64,000 bases of DNA from assembly GCA_900318375.1 (NCBI GenBank), contig ONKG01000011.1, positions 54,385-118,384 of the forward strand, given 5' to 3'. A model generated the notes under the pieces. It was not told the origin of the DNA, made no database searches, and was given only the letters and a program-made list of their open reading frames with translations. Shown piece after piece: positions 18,827 through 27,034 of this stretch. The DNA is from an uncultured Lachnospiraceae bacterium (GTDB lineage Bacteria > Bacillota > Clostridia > Lachnospirales > Lachnospiraceae). The position numbers and the translations under genes are program-made. Each line of letters begins with the position of its first letter. Position 1 is the first letter of the stretch.

Positions 18827-19246
18827 ATGGTTCATCTGATCACCGGCAACAAGGGCAAAGGAAAGACGAAGTGGATGCTGGACAAGGCCAATTCGGAAAT
18901 CAAGGATATTCTTGGCAGCGTCTGCTATCTGGATAAAAGCGCACAGCACATGTATGAACTGAACACAAAGATCCGCCTGATCAATGTGAATGATTACATG
19001 ATTTGCAACACAGATCAGTTCCTTGGCTTTGTAAGCGGTATTATTTCTCAGGATCACGATCTTGAACAGATGTATTTTGATAGCTTTCTCAGTGTCTCTT
19101 ATCTTGAGAACGCAGATATACGGCCGGCAATAAACAGACTCCAGAAGCTCAGTGAGATGTTTGAAGTGGATTTCTTTATCAGCATTTCCGTGGATGATCA
19201 TGAGATTCCTGAAGAACTGAAGGAACTTGTTATTGCTTCCCTGTGA
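18827..19246 (+). CDS. Small P-loop NTP-binding protein of unknown function
   Basis: A 139-residue protein starting with a Walker A motif, ITGNKGKGKTKWML, with the P-loop as GNKGKGKT at residues 7-14. The Walker B-like strand near the end (VDFFISISVDD) is weak. No other domain is present. Similar short proteins in Lachnospiraceae have been annotated loosely as PilT-like or ATP-binding, which I do not think is informative. It has its own promoter and a GGAGG site just upstream, and it precedes the HlyD-like, yggS and sepF genes, so a link to cell-envelope or division functions is possible but only inferred. Confidence 0.7.
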   Translation: MVHLITGNKGKGKTKWMLDKANSEIKDILGSVCYLDKSAQHMYELNTKIRLINVNDYMICNTDQFLGFVSGIISQDHDLEQMYFDSFLSVSYLENADIRPAINRLQKLSEMFEVDFFISISVDDHEIPEELKELVIASL

Positions 19247-19362
19247 TCTGCATATAATCAAAGTAACAATCCACATTTTTTAGAAAGTCCGTAAGGGCAG
19301 GGGCAGAGAACAGCGCCCCTGCCCGATTTTATCGAGTAACAGCTCAGGCGGAAAGACCGGAT

Positions 19363-20742
19363 ATGGAACAAAAAAGAAAACGCGAAAGCCGTATAAGACA
19401 GCTGATGCATATTGACATCGGCATGGTCATTTTTTTTATCATACTGATCTATATGTTTGCCAGTATTGTGCTGTACGTAACCTCCGACAAGACGGAGGTT
19501 TATGAAGTCCGCATGGGAACTCTTTCTGAAAATACCACCTGCCGGGGGATTGCGCTCAGAAGCGAAAAGATAGTAAACAGCCGCTATTCCGGGCATGTGA
19601 ACTATTACAACAGAGAGACCGATCATGTGGCAGCCGGCGGACTTGCGTATTCTGTGGATGAATCCGGTGAGATCGCCGACTATGCGGACGCGAACATGCA
19701 GGCGGGAGATTATTTCACCCCTCAGGATCTTGAAAACTTCCGTGCTCAGACGATCCGTTTTGCGGAACAGTTTGATCCGGACAGATTTTATGCTGTTTAT
19801 GACTATAAAAGTTCCTCGTCCAGCCAGGCGCAGAAGATCAGCAACCGCGCCATTCTTGCGGATATCAAGAATCTCGACTCCACAACCATCCATACGGTGA
19901 GCGCTGCGGAGACGGGCTCGATCATGTACTCCTATGACAACTACAGCGACAAAACCTTTGACACGATCACTGCCAAGGATTTTGACAGCTCCTCCTGCCG
20001 CAAGGTCCAGCTGCAGAATGGTCAGAAGATCCAGGAGGGCAAGCCAGTCTACCGTATAGTCACCGATGTAAACTGGTCCGTTGCTGTGATGGCGGAGGAT
20101 GAAGCGACTGCCAAACGCCTTGAAAAAGAAGAGTATGTTGAAGTACGTTTTCTTAAAAACAACTATACTTCATGGGCACACGTAAAGATCCGAAAAGATG
20201 ACGATCACAACTGGTTCCTCAATCTGGAGTTCTCCAACTCCATGGAAGCCTTTTCCTCAGACCGCTTTGTCGACATTGAAATCTTCTCCAATGAAGAAAA
20301 GGGCTTAAAGGTCCCCAATACTTCTATCACGACCGGAGAATTCTTCCTTGTCCCCAAGGAATATGTATTTGAGGGATCCAATGGACAGCCCGGCGTCCTG
20401 CTCCGTGTCTATACCGGTACCGGAAGCAGCAGCCAGGGCACCAGATTTGTGGGGGCTGTTCCCTACAGCGAAACCGCGACCGAGTATTATCTGGACAACT
20501 CCGTGCTCAGGGACGGTGAGATTCTCCAACGCCCCAATTCCACCGATCAGTTTACCCTGGGCAAAAAGGAAAACCTTATCGGTGTCTATTATATAAACAA
20601 GGGCTACCCCGATTTCAGAGAGGTCAAAGTCATCATGCAGAACAACGAGTATTCCATTGTCTCGTCAAATGAGCTCTATGGACTGCAGGAATACGACTAC
20701 ATCGTCCTTCATGCGGATTCCATCCGCTTTAACAATTACTGA
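19363..20742 (+). CDS. HlyD-family-like membrane protein (periplasmic adaptor fold)
   Basis: A 459-residue protein with one membrane segment near residues 20-42 (IGMVIFFIILIYMFASIVLYV) and a large extracytoplasmic part. The section after the membrane has a barrel-sandwich-like pattern (EVRMGTLSENTTCRGIALRSE, SRYSGHVNYY), followed by helical and C-terminal beta-rich parts. I call it HlyD-like because a protein of this kind regularly lies just before yggS and sepF in Lachnospiraceae. No exporter ATPase or permease is adjacent, so an efflux role is doubtful. Its TGA shares its last base with an in-frame ATG of the next gene, indicating an operon with yggS. Confidence 0.7.
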   Translation: MEQKRKRESRIRQLMHIDIGMVIFFIILIYMFASIVLYVTSDKTEVYEVRMGTLSENTTCRGIALRSEKIVNSRYSGHVNYYNRETDHVAAGGLAYSVDESGEIADYADANMQAGDYFTPQDLENFRAQTIRFAEQFDPDRFYAVYDYKSSSSSQAQKISNRAILADIKNLDSTTIHTVSAAETGSIMYSYDNYSDKTFDTITAKDFDSSSCRKVQLQNGQKIQEGKPVYRIVTDVNWSVAVMAEDEATAKRLEKEEYVEVRFLKNNYTSWAHVKIRKDDDHNWFLNLEFSNSMEAFSSDRFVDIEIFSNEEKGLKVPNTSITTGEFFLVPKEYVFEGSNGQPGVLLRVYTGTGSSSQGTRFVGAVPYSETATEYYLDNSVLRDGEILQRPNSTDQFTLGKKENLIGVYYINKGYPDFREVKVIMQNNEYSIVSSNELYGLQEYDYIVLHADSIRFNNY

Positions 20743-20786
20743 TGGCGGTAACAGCGAATATATACATAGCTTTAGAAGGAGTTCAA

Positions 20787-21479
20787 ATGATAGCTGATAA
20801 TATACGCAGCGTGGAAACCCGTATACAGAATGCCTGTGAGAGAGCAGGAAGAAATCGTGATGACGTCACTCTGATCTGTGTGACCAAGACCATGCCGGTG
20901 GAGGATTTAAGGCAGGCCTATGAAGCAGGCCAGAGATGCTTCGGGGAAAACCGTGTGCAGGAGATCAACGACAAATTTCCCCGGCTTCCCGATGATATCA
21001 AATGGCACATGATCGGCCATCTGCAGACCAACAAGGTCCGCTATCTCATGGACAAGGCTGTTATGATCCACAGTGTCGACAGCGCACACCTTGCCAGGGC
21101 GATCAGCAAAGAAGCTGTCAAGGCCGGCCGTGTAATGGACATCCTCCTTGAGGTGAATGCGGCGGGAGAGGAGAGCAAATTCGGTCTCAGCCGGGAAGAA
21201 GTTCTGCCCCTGGTAAAAGACATTGCATCCCTTCCGGGAATCCATATCTGCGGACTGATGACCGTTGCCCCGTATACAGATGATCCCGAAACCAATCGTG
21301 TTTTTTTCAGGAACTTACGGGAATTAGCTGTTGACATAGACCGCCAATCCATTGATAATGTCTCTATGGCTGTTCTCTCGATGGGAATGACCGGCGATTT
21401 TGAAGTCGCCATTGAAGAAGGCGCAACCCATATCCGTGTGGGCACTGCTATCTTCGGCAAACGAAATTACGACATCTGA
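20787..21479 (+). CDS. yggS: YggS/PLPBP family pyridoxal phosphate homeostasis protein
   Basis: A 230-residue single-domain PLP-binding barrel protein involved in vitamin B6 and amino-acid homeostasis. Conserved signatures are LICVTKTMPVEDLRQAYEAG (Lys binding PLP), FGENRVQE, WHMIGHLQTNK, VNAAGEESKFG, LSMGMTGDFEVAIEEGATHIRVGTAIFG. The frame opens at ATG 20742 overlapping the previous stop, but AAGGAG at 20776-20781 lies 5 nt before ATG 20787, which restores the usual family length. It is followed by sepF, a pairing conserved from Firmicutes to Actinobacteria. Confidence 0.95.
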   Translation: MIADNIRSVETRIQNACERAGRNRDDVTLICVTKTMPVEDLRQAYEAGQRCFGENRVQEINDKFPRLPDDIKWHMIGHLQTNKVRYLMDKAVMIHSVDSAHLARAISKEAVKAGRVMDILLEVNAAGEESKFGLSREEVLPLVKDIASLPGIHICGLMTVAPYTDDPETNRVFFRNLRELAVDIDRQSIDNVSMAVLSMGMTGDFEVAIEEGATHIRVGTAIFGKRNYDI

Positions 21480-21553
21480 CAGCAAATTAATATGCGTTGC
21501 TGCAGCATATATGAATCCCGGCCTCGGGAAAGATCTGACAGGAGGAATAACCT

Positions 21554-22111
21554 ATGAGTGTTATGGACAAGCTCATCAACGCCATGAAGTTCAACGATGA
21601 TCCTTATGACGAAGAAAATGAAAACGAAGAAAACGAGTATTACGGCGGAGAACCCGAAAGTACTGAGACGGATTATGGAAAAGAGGACGATGAGATGGAA
21701 GAACTTGAGAACACATCTGCACCCAGAACAGTAAGAAGGCGCGGCATTGCCGAGCGCGAGAGTGCACCGGTACCCAGGCCCAACGTGAAACGCCAGTATT
21801 CCGAGTCCGGTATGGAAGTATGTATTGTAAAACCTACTTCTGTCAATGATGCCCGTGACGTCACTGATCTGATCCTGCAGGGAAGCACCGTCGTGCTGAA
21901 TCTTGAGGGTCTCGACGTCGATATCGCACAGCGCATTATCGACTTCACATCCGGTTCCTGCTACGCTGTCCAGGGCAATGTGATGAAGATTTCCCATTAT
22001 ATCTTTGTCATCACCCCCTCTACAGTTGATATCAGCGGCGATATTTCTATCCCCACCGGTGCTGACCAGGACGGCAGTGCAGCTCTTGACATGCCCTTTA
22101 CCGGCAGATAA
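21554..22111 (+). CDS. sepF: Cell division protein SepF
   Basis: A 185-residue membrane-tethering partner of FtsZ. The N terminus MSVMDKLINAMKF is the expected amphipathic membrane-binding helix, followed by a long acidic linker (about residues 16-55, nearly all Glu, Asp, Asn and Tyr). The folded C-terminal domain starts near CIVKPTSVNDARDVTDLI and continues through VVLNLEGLD and AQRIIDFTSGSCYAV. GGAGG precedes the start. A terminator follows, so sepF ends the HlyD-like/yggS/sepF unit. The ylmH and divIVA genes usually found next are missing. Confidence 0.95.
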   Translation: MSVMDKLINAMKFNDDPYDEENENEENEYYGGEPESTETDYGKEDDEMEELENTSAPRTVRRRGIAERESAPVPRPNVKRQYSESGMEVCIVKPTSVNDARDVTDLILQGSTVVLNLEGLDVDIAQRIIDFTSGSCYAVQGNVMKISHYIFVITPSTVDISGDISIPTGADQDGSAALDMPFTGR

Positions 22112-22138
22112 GGCACTCCACATTTGAAATGAGTTTTC

Positions 22139-22171
22139 GCCATGGCGGAATATCCGTCATGGCTGTTTTTT
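22139..22171 (+). terminator. Rho-independent terminator after sepF
   Basis: Positions 22139-22149 pair with 22153-22163 (11 bp, one G.U) around a 3-base loop, followed by TGTTTTTT. It closes the yggS-sepF unit 27 bases after the stop codon and 26 bases before lspA. Confidence 0.9.
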
Positions 22172-22197
22172 CTGTTCTTTAATACAGGTGCTAATAT

Positions 22198-22746
22198 ATG
22201 GATCAACAGTCTTCGACCAATAATATGGATCAGCAGTCTCCGACCAATAAAAAAGCAGGTCTCAGGCAGCTTCTCGTTTATCTGCCTATAACGATCATCC
22301 TCATTATTCTCGACCAGATCACAAAGAAAATTGCGGTCGATACCCTGTCATCAGGACGCAGAATTCCTTTGATCAACGGTGTTCTGGAATTCACTTACGT
22401 GGAAAACCGCGGTGCCGCATTCGGAATCCTGCAGAATGCGCTGCCTTTCTTTGTTGTCATTACATTGGCCGCCCTGTTCGTAATCTGCTATATCCTGGCC
22501 CATATACCCGCTGACAGGCATTATCTTCCCATACGGCTATGTTTGTGTTTTATCGCTGCCGGTGCCATCGGCAATTTTATCGACCGTCTGATGATCTCGT
22601 ACGTGCGCGATTTTATTTATTTTTCTCTCATCAATTTCCCCGTTTTTAACGTAGCGGACATCTATATAACATGTGCTACGATCATTCTGATGCTTCTGGT
22701 CCTCTTTTATTATAAAGCGGATGAAGACTTTGCCTTTTTAAAATAA
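22198..22746 (+). CDS. lspA: Lipoprotein signal peptidase (signal peptidase II)
   Basis: A 182-residue aspartyl protease in the membrane that cleaves prolipoprotein signal peptides before the lipidated Cys. Four hydrophobic segments are visible, and the two catalytic Asp motifs are NFIDR and VFNVADIYI; VENRGAAFGIL is also conserved. Likely substrates here include DacA and the OadG-like protein. The N terminus is odd: a 27-base segment is duplicated in tandem, giving MDQQSSTNN followed by MDQQSPTNK, so a second in-frame ATG at 22225 is an alternative start. The RluA-type gene follows 30 bases later. Confidence 0.95.
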   Translation: MDQQSSTNNMDQQSPTNKKAGLRQLLVYLPITIILIILDQITKKIAVDTLSSGRRIPLINGVLEFTYVENRGAAFGILQNALPFFVVITLAALFVICYILAHIPADRHYLPIRLCLCFIAAGAIGNFIDRLMISYVRDFIYFSLINFPVFNVADIYITCATIILMLLVLFYYKADEDFAFLK

Positions 22747-22776
22747 GGCAGTCTTTGACATGCTTAAAGGAATTGT

Positions 22777-23802
22777 ATGACGAATCAACAAATTGACAAT
22801 TTGATAATTGATGATTTTCCACTGGACCAGGACTGCGCCGGAGACAGTTTCGCCACGGACCAGGACTGCGCCGGAGACAGGTTTACATTTGTGATCAGTC
22901 AGGAAAGGGCGGGAGAGCGTTTTGATAAAGCGGTCTCGGATTATCTTCCCGGCCAGTCCCGCAGCTATATAAAAAAGCTGATTAAGGACGGCAATATCAA
23001 ATTGCTGGATTCCGCCCTTCAGAGGGCTGTCAAACCCAGCATGCCGGTCTGCGGGGGAGAAAGTGTCTCCGTCTTTCTTCCGGTTCAGATGCTGCCTGAC
23101 ATTCTCCCCGAAGACATTCCGCTCGATATTCTCTACGAAGATGATGATGTGCTGGTCGTTAATAAGCCAAAAGATATGGTCGTTCATCCTGCGGCTGGTC
23201 ATTACTCCGGCACACTTGTCAATGCAGTCCTTTTTCACTGCAAAGGAAGCCTGTCAGGCATCAACGGTGTTCTGCGACCCGGTATAGTCCACCGCATTGA
23301 TAAGGACACAACCGGAAGTATCATTGTCTGCAAAAATGATGCCGCCCATCGGAGTATCGCGCAGCAGCTCGCGGAGCATTCTATTGTCAGAAGATACAGG
23401 GCCATTGTCCTTGGAAACATCCGTGAAGATGAGATGACAATCTCGCAGCCCATAGGCCGCGACCCGCAGGACAGAAAAAAAATGACTGTGCGTCCGGACG
23501 GTAAAAATGCTGTCACTCATGTACGCGTACTCGAACGTTTTGGAAATTATACCTATGTCGAATGCAGGCTGGAAACCGGCAGGACACATCAGATCCGTGT
23601 TCACATGGCATGGAAGAGACATCCCCTGCTCGGGGACAATGTCTACGGAAGCCGTAAAAAGTCTCCCTTCAATACGTCGGGGCAGTGCCTGCATGCAATG
23701 ATACTGGGATTTAAACATCCTGTCACAGGTGAGTACATCGAGACAGAGGCCCCGCTTCCGGATTATTTTGAAAAAATCCTCAGAAGCCTGCGCTCCGGCT
23801 GA
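22777..23802 (+). CDS. RluA family pseudouridine synthase (RluD-like), with S4 domain
   Basis: A 341-residue enzyme that isomerises uridine to pseudouridine, probably in 23S rRNA. An S4 RNA-binding domain (RFDKAVSDYLPGQSRSYIKKLI) precedes the catalytic domain; the active-site motif is GIVHRIDKDTTG with the catalytic Asp, and GRTHQIRVHM follows. The N-terminal 40 residues include an in-frame tandem duplication with DQDCAGDSF and DQDCAGDRF (33-base period, 24 bases identical), so the annotated start is uncertain. The lspA-rluD adjacency is standard in Firmicutes. Confidence 0.93.
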   Translation: MTNQQIDNLIIDDFPLDQDCAGDSFATDQDCAGDRFTFVISQERAGERFDKAVSDYLPGQSRSYIKKLIKDGNIKLLDSALQRAVKPSMPVCGGESVSVFLPVQMLPDILPEDIPLDILYEDDDVLVVNKPKDMVVHPAAGHYSGTLVNAVLFHCKGSLSGINGVLRPGIVHRIDKDTTGSIIVCKNDAAHRSIAQQLAEHSIVRRYRAIVLGNIREDEMTISQPIGRDPQDRKKMTVRPDGKNAVTHVRVLERFGNYTYVECRLETGRTHQIRVHMAWKRHPLLGDNVYGSRKKSPFNTSGQCLHAMILGFKHPVTGEYIETEAPLPDYFEKILRSLRSG

Positions 23803-23822
23803 CAGATCACTGACAGATCACT

Positions 23823-23935
23823 GAAAGATCTCTTACAGATAAGTCTAGTCAAATGAGAAGTCTTATCAAATGATCTATGTCTTATCAAATGATCGATCTT
23901 GCAAACGGCCAGTCTTATGAACAGTCAGTCTTGTG
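23823..23935. repeat. Degenerate short direct repeats downstream of the RluA-type gene
   Basis: The 286-base gap contains GACAGATCACT in tandem near 23803-23825, then two copies of GTCTTATCAAATGA around 23860-23892 and related AGTCTTAT and GTCTTGTGAAATG segments to about 23940. The period is irregular, 15-25 bases. I see no open frame; a promoter for the next gene lies at its right end. Confidence 0.5.
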
Positions 23936-23974
23936 AAATGCCTGTGAAATCCATGTTTCCGGCGCTTGAATTGA

Positions 23975-24003
23975 TTGCAATTTAATTTTGTTACGGCTAT
24001 AAT
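23975..24003 (+). promoter_or_regulatory. Sigma-70-type promoter for the cytidylate-kinase-like gene
   Basis: TTGCAA at 23975-23980, 17-base spacer and consensus TATAAT at 23998-24003, 86 bases before the start at 24089. Between them, a 9-bp imperfect inverted repeat (about 24026-24050) could form a leader hairpin. Confidence 0.75.
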
Positions 24004-24088
24004 GTATCTGGAATTTTTTTGTATTGTACAGTCCATGTAAATGGATTGTATCGCACCCCCGTAATCATACTTAAGAAAGAGGTCGCTC

Positions 24089-24730
24089 ATGAAAACCATT
24101 GTAACAATTGGAAGACAATATGGCTCCGGCGGACGTGAGATTGGACAGAAGATAGCAGATCATTATGGGATCAAGTTTTATGACCGCGAGCTGCTTGCCC
24201 ATGTAGCAAAGGAGAGCGGTTTTTGCAAAGAAATCATTCAGAGGGAAGACGAACGCCCTACAAGCTCTTTCTTATATAATCTCGTAATGGATACATATTC
24301 TTTCGGACATGGCGCTGCCGCCGCATTTACCGACGTGCCCCTGAGCCAGAAGGTTTTTCTTGCCCAGTTTGAGACCATCAAATCCCTTGCTGACAAGGGG
24401 CCCTGCGTATTTATCGGCCGCTGTGCGGATGAAGCCCTCGCAGAGCGCAAAAACGTACTGAATATTTTTATCCATGCATCCGAGGAATTCCGGATCAGCC
24501 GTGTCAGAAGCTATCCTGAATACAATGAGCAGGAGCAGAACGGCAAGCGTATCACTGATTTTATGTCAAAAATCGACCGTCAGCGCCAGAGCTATTACAA
24601 TTACTATGCATCAGGCAAGTGGGGAAAGGCAGATAATTATGATTTCTGCATCGATTCCTCCCTTCTTGGCATTGACGGTACCGTCCATCTGATCACACAG
24701 CTGATTGATGATTTTGAGAAGATCAGCTGA
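24089..24730 (+). CDS. Cytidylate kinase-like family protein
   Basis: A 213-residue P-loop protein of the Cytidylate_kin2 type. The nucleotide-binding loop is TIGRQYGSGGREIGQKIA at residues 6-23, followed by YDRELLAHVAKESG and FIGRCADEAL, and a C-terminal lid-like basic segment (KRITDFMSKIDRQRQSYYNYY). Members resemble Cmk but lack proof of CMP kinase activity, and clostridial genomes usually carry a true cmk elsewhere, so the substrate is open. It has its own promoter and a GAAAGAGG ribosome site. The next gene starts 89 bases downstream. Confidence 0.85.
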   Translation: MKTIVTIGRQYGSGGREIGQKIADHYGIKFYDRELLAHVAKESGFCKEIIQREDERPTSSFLYNLVMDTYSFGHGAAAAFTDVPLSQKVFLAQFETIKSLADKGPCVFIGRCADEALAERKNVLNIFIHASEEFRISRVRSYPEYNEQEQNGKRITDFMSKIDRQRQSYYNYYASGKWGKADNYDFCIDSSLLGIDGTVHLITQLIDDFEKIS

Positions 24731-24818
24731 AACGCACCGACTCAAGTTGTATTTGCAGAAACAGCAGCCATATACCCATTTTACGGATAAGCATATTTGC
24801 TTAAAAGGAGTTCCTGTC

Positions 24819-26585
24819 GTGAAACGAATCGAGTTGTTTAAGAAAACCGGTATTTGCTTTACAGCCCTTGCACTCAGCGCCATGGTGGGCGCTGCAAATC
24901 CCTTGATGACAGCCTTTGCTGCTGATAGTCCGACTACAGAAGCGGCAGCTTCTGCTGAAGAAGGCGGCGATCAGAATGATAATACCGATGATGGAGGCGG
25001 TTCTACTGATGACAGCGGAAGCGGTTCAGATGAAACACCCACAGAATCAACTTCTGAATCATCTTCTGAAGGCGGCGGCGATGATACTTCGGATGACGGG
25101 AATAAACAAGAGGCTCCACAGGAAGACAGTTCGGATAAGGGAGATTCTCAAGAAGAGAATACCCCTACCGGAAATCCCGAGAACGAGAGCTCTGTTGATG
25201 AGGGAAGTCAGGAAGAAGTGGAAAAAGTCACCAGGACTCCCGGAGACAGCAATACCGGTGATGACGGATCCCAGGAGGAAGTGACGAAAATTCCCAAGAC
25301 TCATGGAGACGACAATTCCGCAGTCGGGGATTCCGGGAACACAACTGTTCCTGTAAATCCTACAGCTCCTTCGGAGAGTCCGGCGGCGGATACGCAGACA
25401 AATCAGCCTCAGCAGACCGGGACTACACTTGATCCGACAGGCAAATACAAGGATAAGGGAACTACTCTGAATCCGGGAGAAACTCCGACAGGTTATGATC
25501 AGGCTTTGAATTACGGAGGTTCCAATGCTGACCTGATTGCCAGCCAGAATATTGTCTCCGGACTGTCCATAATGAAGGATGACTTCCGTTTCCGTACAGT
25601 TGACAAGGATGCTGCCATATCTTCCAAGAAGCAGTCAGTTTTTGAAGAAATGGATGTTGCATCCCGTGAGATCGGCCTTTTGTCTGAAAACGATACGCTT
25701 TATATTCTGAGTGAAGAAGAGGACGGCTGGCTCTATATTGAGTCCGGAAATGTTCGGGGCTTCATCCCCAAAGACGATATCAAAAAAGTTAAAGATTCCG
25801 ATGCGGCAGAGCAGATTCCTTCCTTTGCTGAGGAATCTGTACCGGCTTCTGAAAATTCTGCCTTCACTTACAAGCGCTGCACAACCAAGTCCACAGTCAT
25901 AGACAAGGATTATGCAGTCGCGGATACGGACACCATGATCATGGAGAGCACCAATGAAAATGCCCGGGAAATCGGACATCTGGCTCCCGGAAGTCTGTGT
26001 TATGTTTTGATGCAGGTAGATGAAAAATGGGCTTATGTCGAATCCGGAAATGTTCGTGGATTTGCCCGTACTTCAAACCTTACGACAGGCACTGCAGCAA
26101 AGAAAACCATTCAGCAGAACGGAGAGGTCAATATGACCACTGCTGAAGAGTATATTGCACCTGCTGACAATAAAGCGCTGTATTATACATTGAATTCCGT
26201 TAATGACGGGGCTGTTTTCAGCAGCGTCCGCACCGACATTGTTGAAAAAGCTGCAGAATGCATCGGCAATCCATATGTCTGGGGCGGAACATCCCTTACA
26301 AACGGTGCAGACTGCTCAGGTTTTGTCCAGAGTCTGTATGCTTTGTTCGGCTATAGCATTCCCCGTGTGGCTGACGCACAGTCCAGATATGGCACACAGA
26401 TTCCGATCAGCGACGCCGCACCCGGAGATTTGATTTTCTTTGCAGCCAACGGCTATGTATATCATGTGGCTCTGTATGCGGGAGACGGCATGACTATCGA
26501 GGCTTACAGCGAAAACAGAGGTATTATCGCAACCCCGATCGGAAACCGCGATGCAGTCTGGGCAACACGCGTCATTGAAGACTAA
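24819..26585 (+). CDS. Secreted NlpC/P60 peptidoglycan hydrolase with SH3-like repeats
   Basis: A 588-residue exported protein. After the basic start and signal peptide (ending near AFAAD, residue 36) comes a 200-residue low-complexity region of Ser, Glu, Asp, Gly and Thr. Two SH3b-like modules follow, each with a REIG...SGNVRGF pattern (about residues 265-340 and 355-430). The C-terminal 115 residues are an NlpC/P60 domain with catalytic Cys near 499 in GADCSGF and His near 549 in YHVALY. Such enzymes cleave stem peptides. GTG 24819 is chosen because AAGGAG lies 8 nt upstream. A strong terminator follows. Confidence 0.93.
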   Translation: MKRIELFKKTGICFTALALSAMVGAANPLMTAFAADSPTTEAAASAEEGGDQNDNTDDGGGSTDDSGSGSDETPTESTSESSSEGGGDDTSDDGNKQEAPQEDSSDKGDSQEENTPTGNPENESSVDEGSQEEVEKVTRTPGDSNTGDDGSQEEVTKIPKTHGDDNSAVGDSGNTTVPVNPTAPSESPAADTQTNQPQQTGTTLDPTGKYKDKGTTLNPGETPTGYDQALNYGGSNADLIASQNIVSGLSIMKDDFRFRTVDKDAAISSKKQSVFEEMDVASREIGLLSENDTLYILSEEEDGWLYIESGNVRGFIPKDDIKKVKDSDAAEQIPSFAEESVPASENSAFTYKRCTTKSTVIDKDYAVADTDTMIMESTNENAREIGHLAPGSLCYVLMQVDEKWAYVESGNVRGFARTSNLTTGTAAKKTIQQNGEVNMTTAEEYIAPADNKALYYTLNSVNDGAVFSSVRTDIVEKAAECIGNPYVWGGTSLTNGADCSGFVQSLYALFGYSIPRVADAQSRYGTQIPISDAAPGDLIFFAANGYVYHVALYAGDGMTIEAYSENRGIIATPIGNRDAVWATRVIED

Positions 26586-26657
26586 GACTGATTTAAAAAC
26601 TGCTTTTAATTATAATTGCTTTAAATCTGACATTACACTAAAACATAATCATAAAAA

Positions 26658-26697
26658 CCCGATGCAGGATAAACATATGTACCTGCATCGGGTTTTT
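26658..26697 (+). terminator. Rho-independent terminator after the NlpC/P60 gene
   Basis: CCCGATGCAGG at 26658-26668 pairs perfectly with 26682-26692, followed by TTTTT. Five A residues before the left arm make it usable in both directions. Confidence 0.93.
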
Positions 26698-26780
26698 CGC
26701 GTCCTGATGTTTAATAGCTGTTTTATGGCGGGAGAATACGCCTTTTACCGTCCCTCTCTTCATTCATTTATTCGCAAAAG

Positions 26781-26987
26781 GCATCTTTAACGAATAGTTG
26801 GCGTCAAAAAATGACGCCAACTAATTCGTTAAAGATGCTGTTTTTCTTTTGAAAATATAACCGGCGTCAAAAAATGACGCCAACTAATTCGTTAATATAA
26901 CCGGCGTCAAAAATGACGCCAGCTAATTCGTTAAAGATGCTGTTTTTCTTTTGGATATATAATTGGCGTCATAAAATGACGCCAATT
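26781..26987. repeat. Array of four related TTGGCGTCA-A/T loop-TGACGCCAA hairpins
   Basis: Four hairpins share the arms GGCGTCA and TGACGCC around a 4-5 base A-rich loop, with arms starting at 26800, 26863, 26903 and 26964 (spacings 63, 40 and 61). The first is extended into a stem of about 26 bp (26781-26838) and the fourth into an 11-bp perfect stem (26961-26987). The linker CTAATTCGTTAA recurs after each, and AAAGATGCTGTTTTTCTTTT follows the first and third, giving them terminator-like T-runs. The array fills the space between convergent genes ending at 26585 (+) and 27035 (-). No open frame is present. Confidence 0.88.
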
Positions 26988-27034
26988 AATTCGTAAAATA
27001 TGCAACTAAATATGCAACTGTATATTTGTATTTA

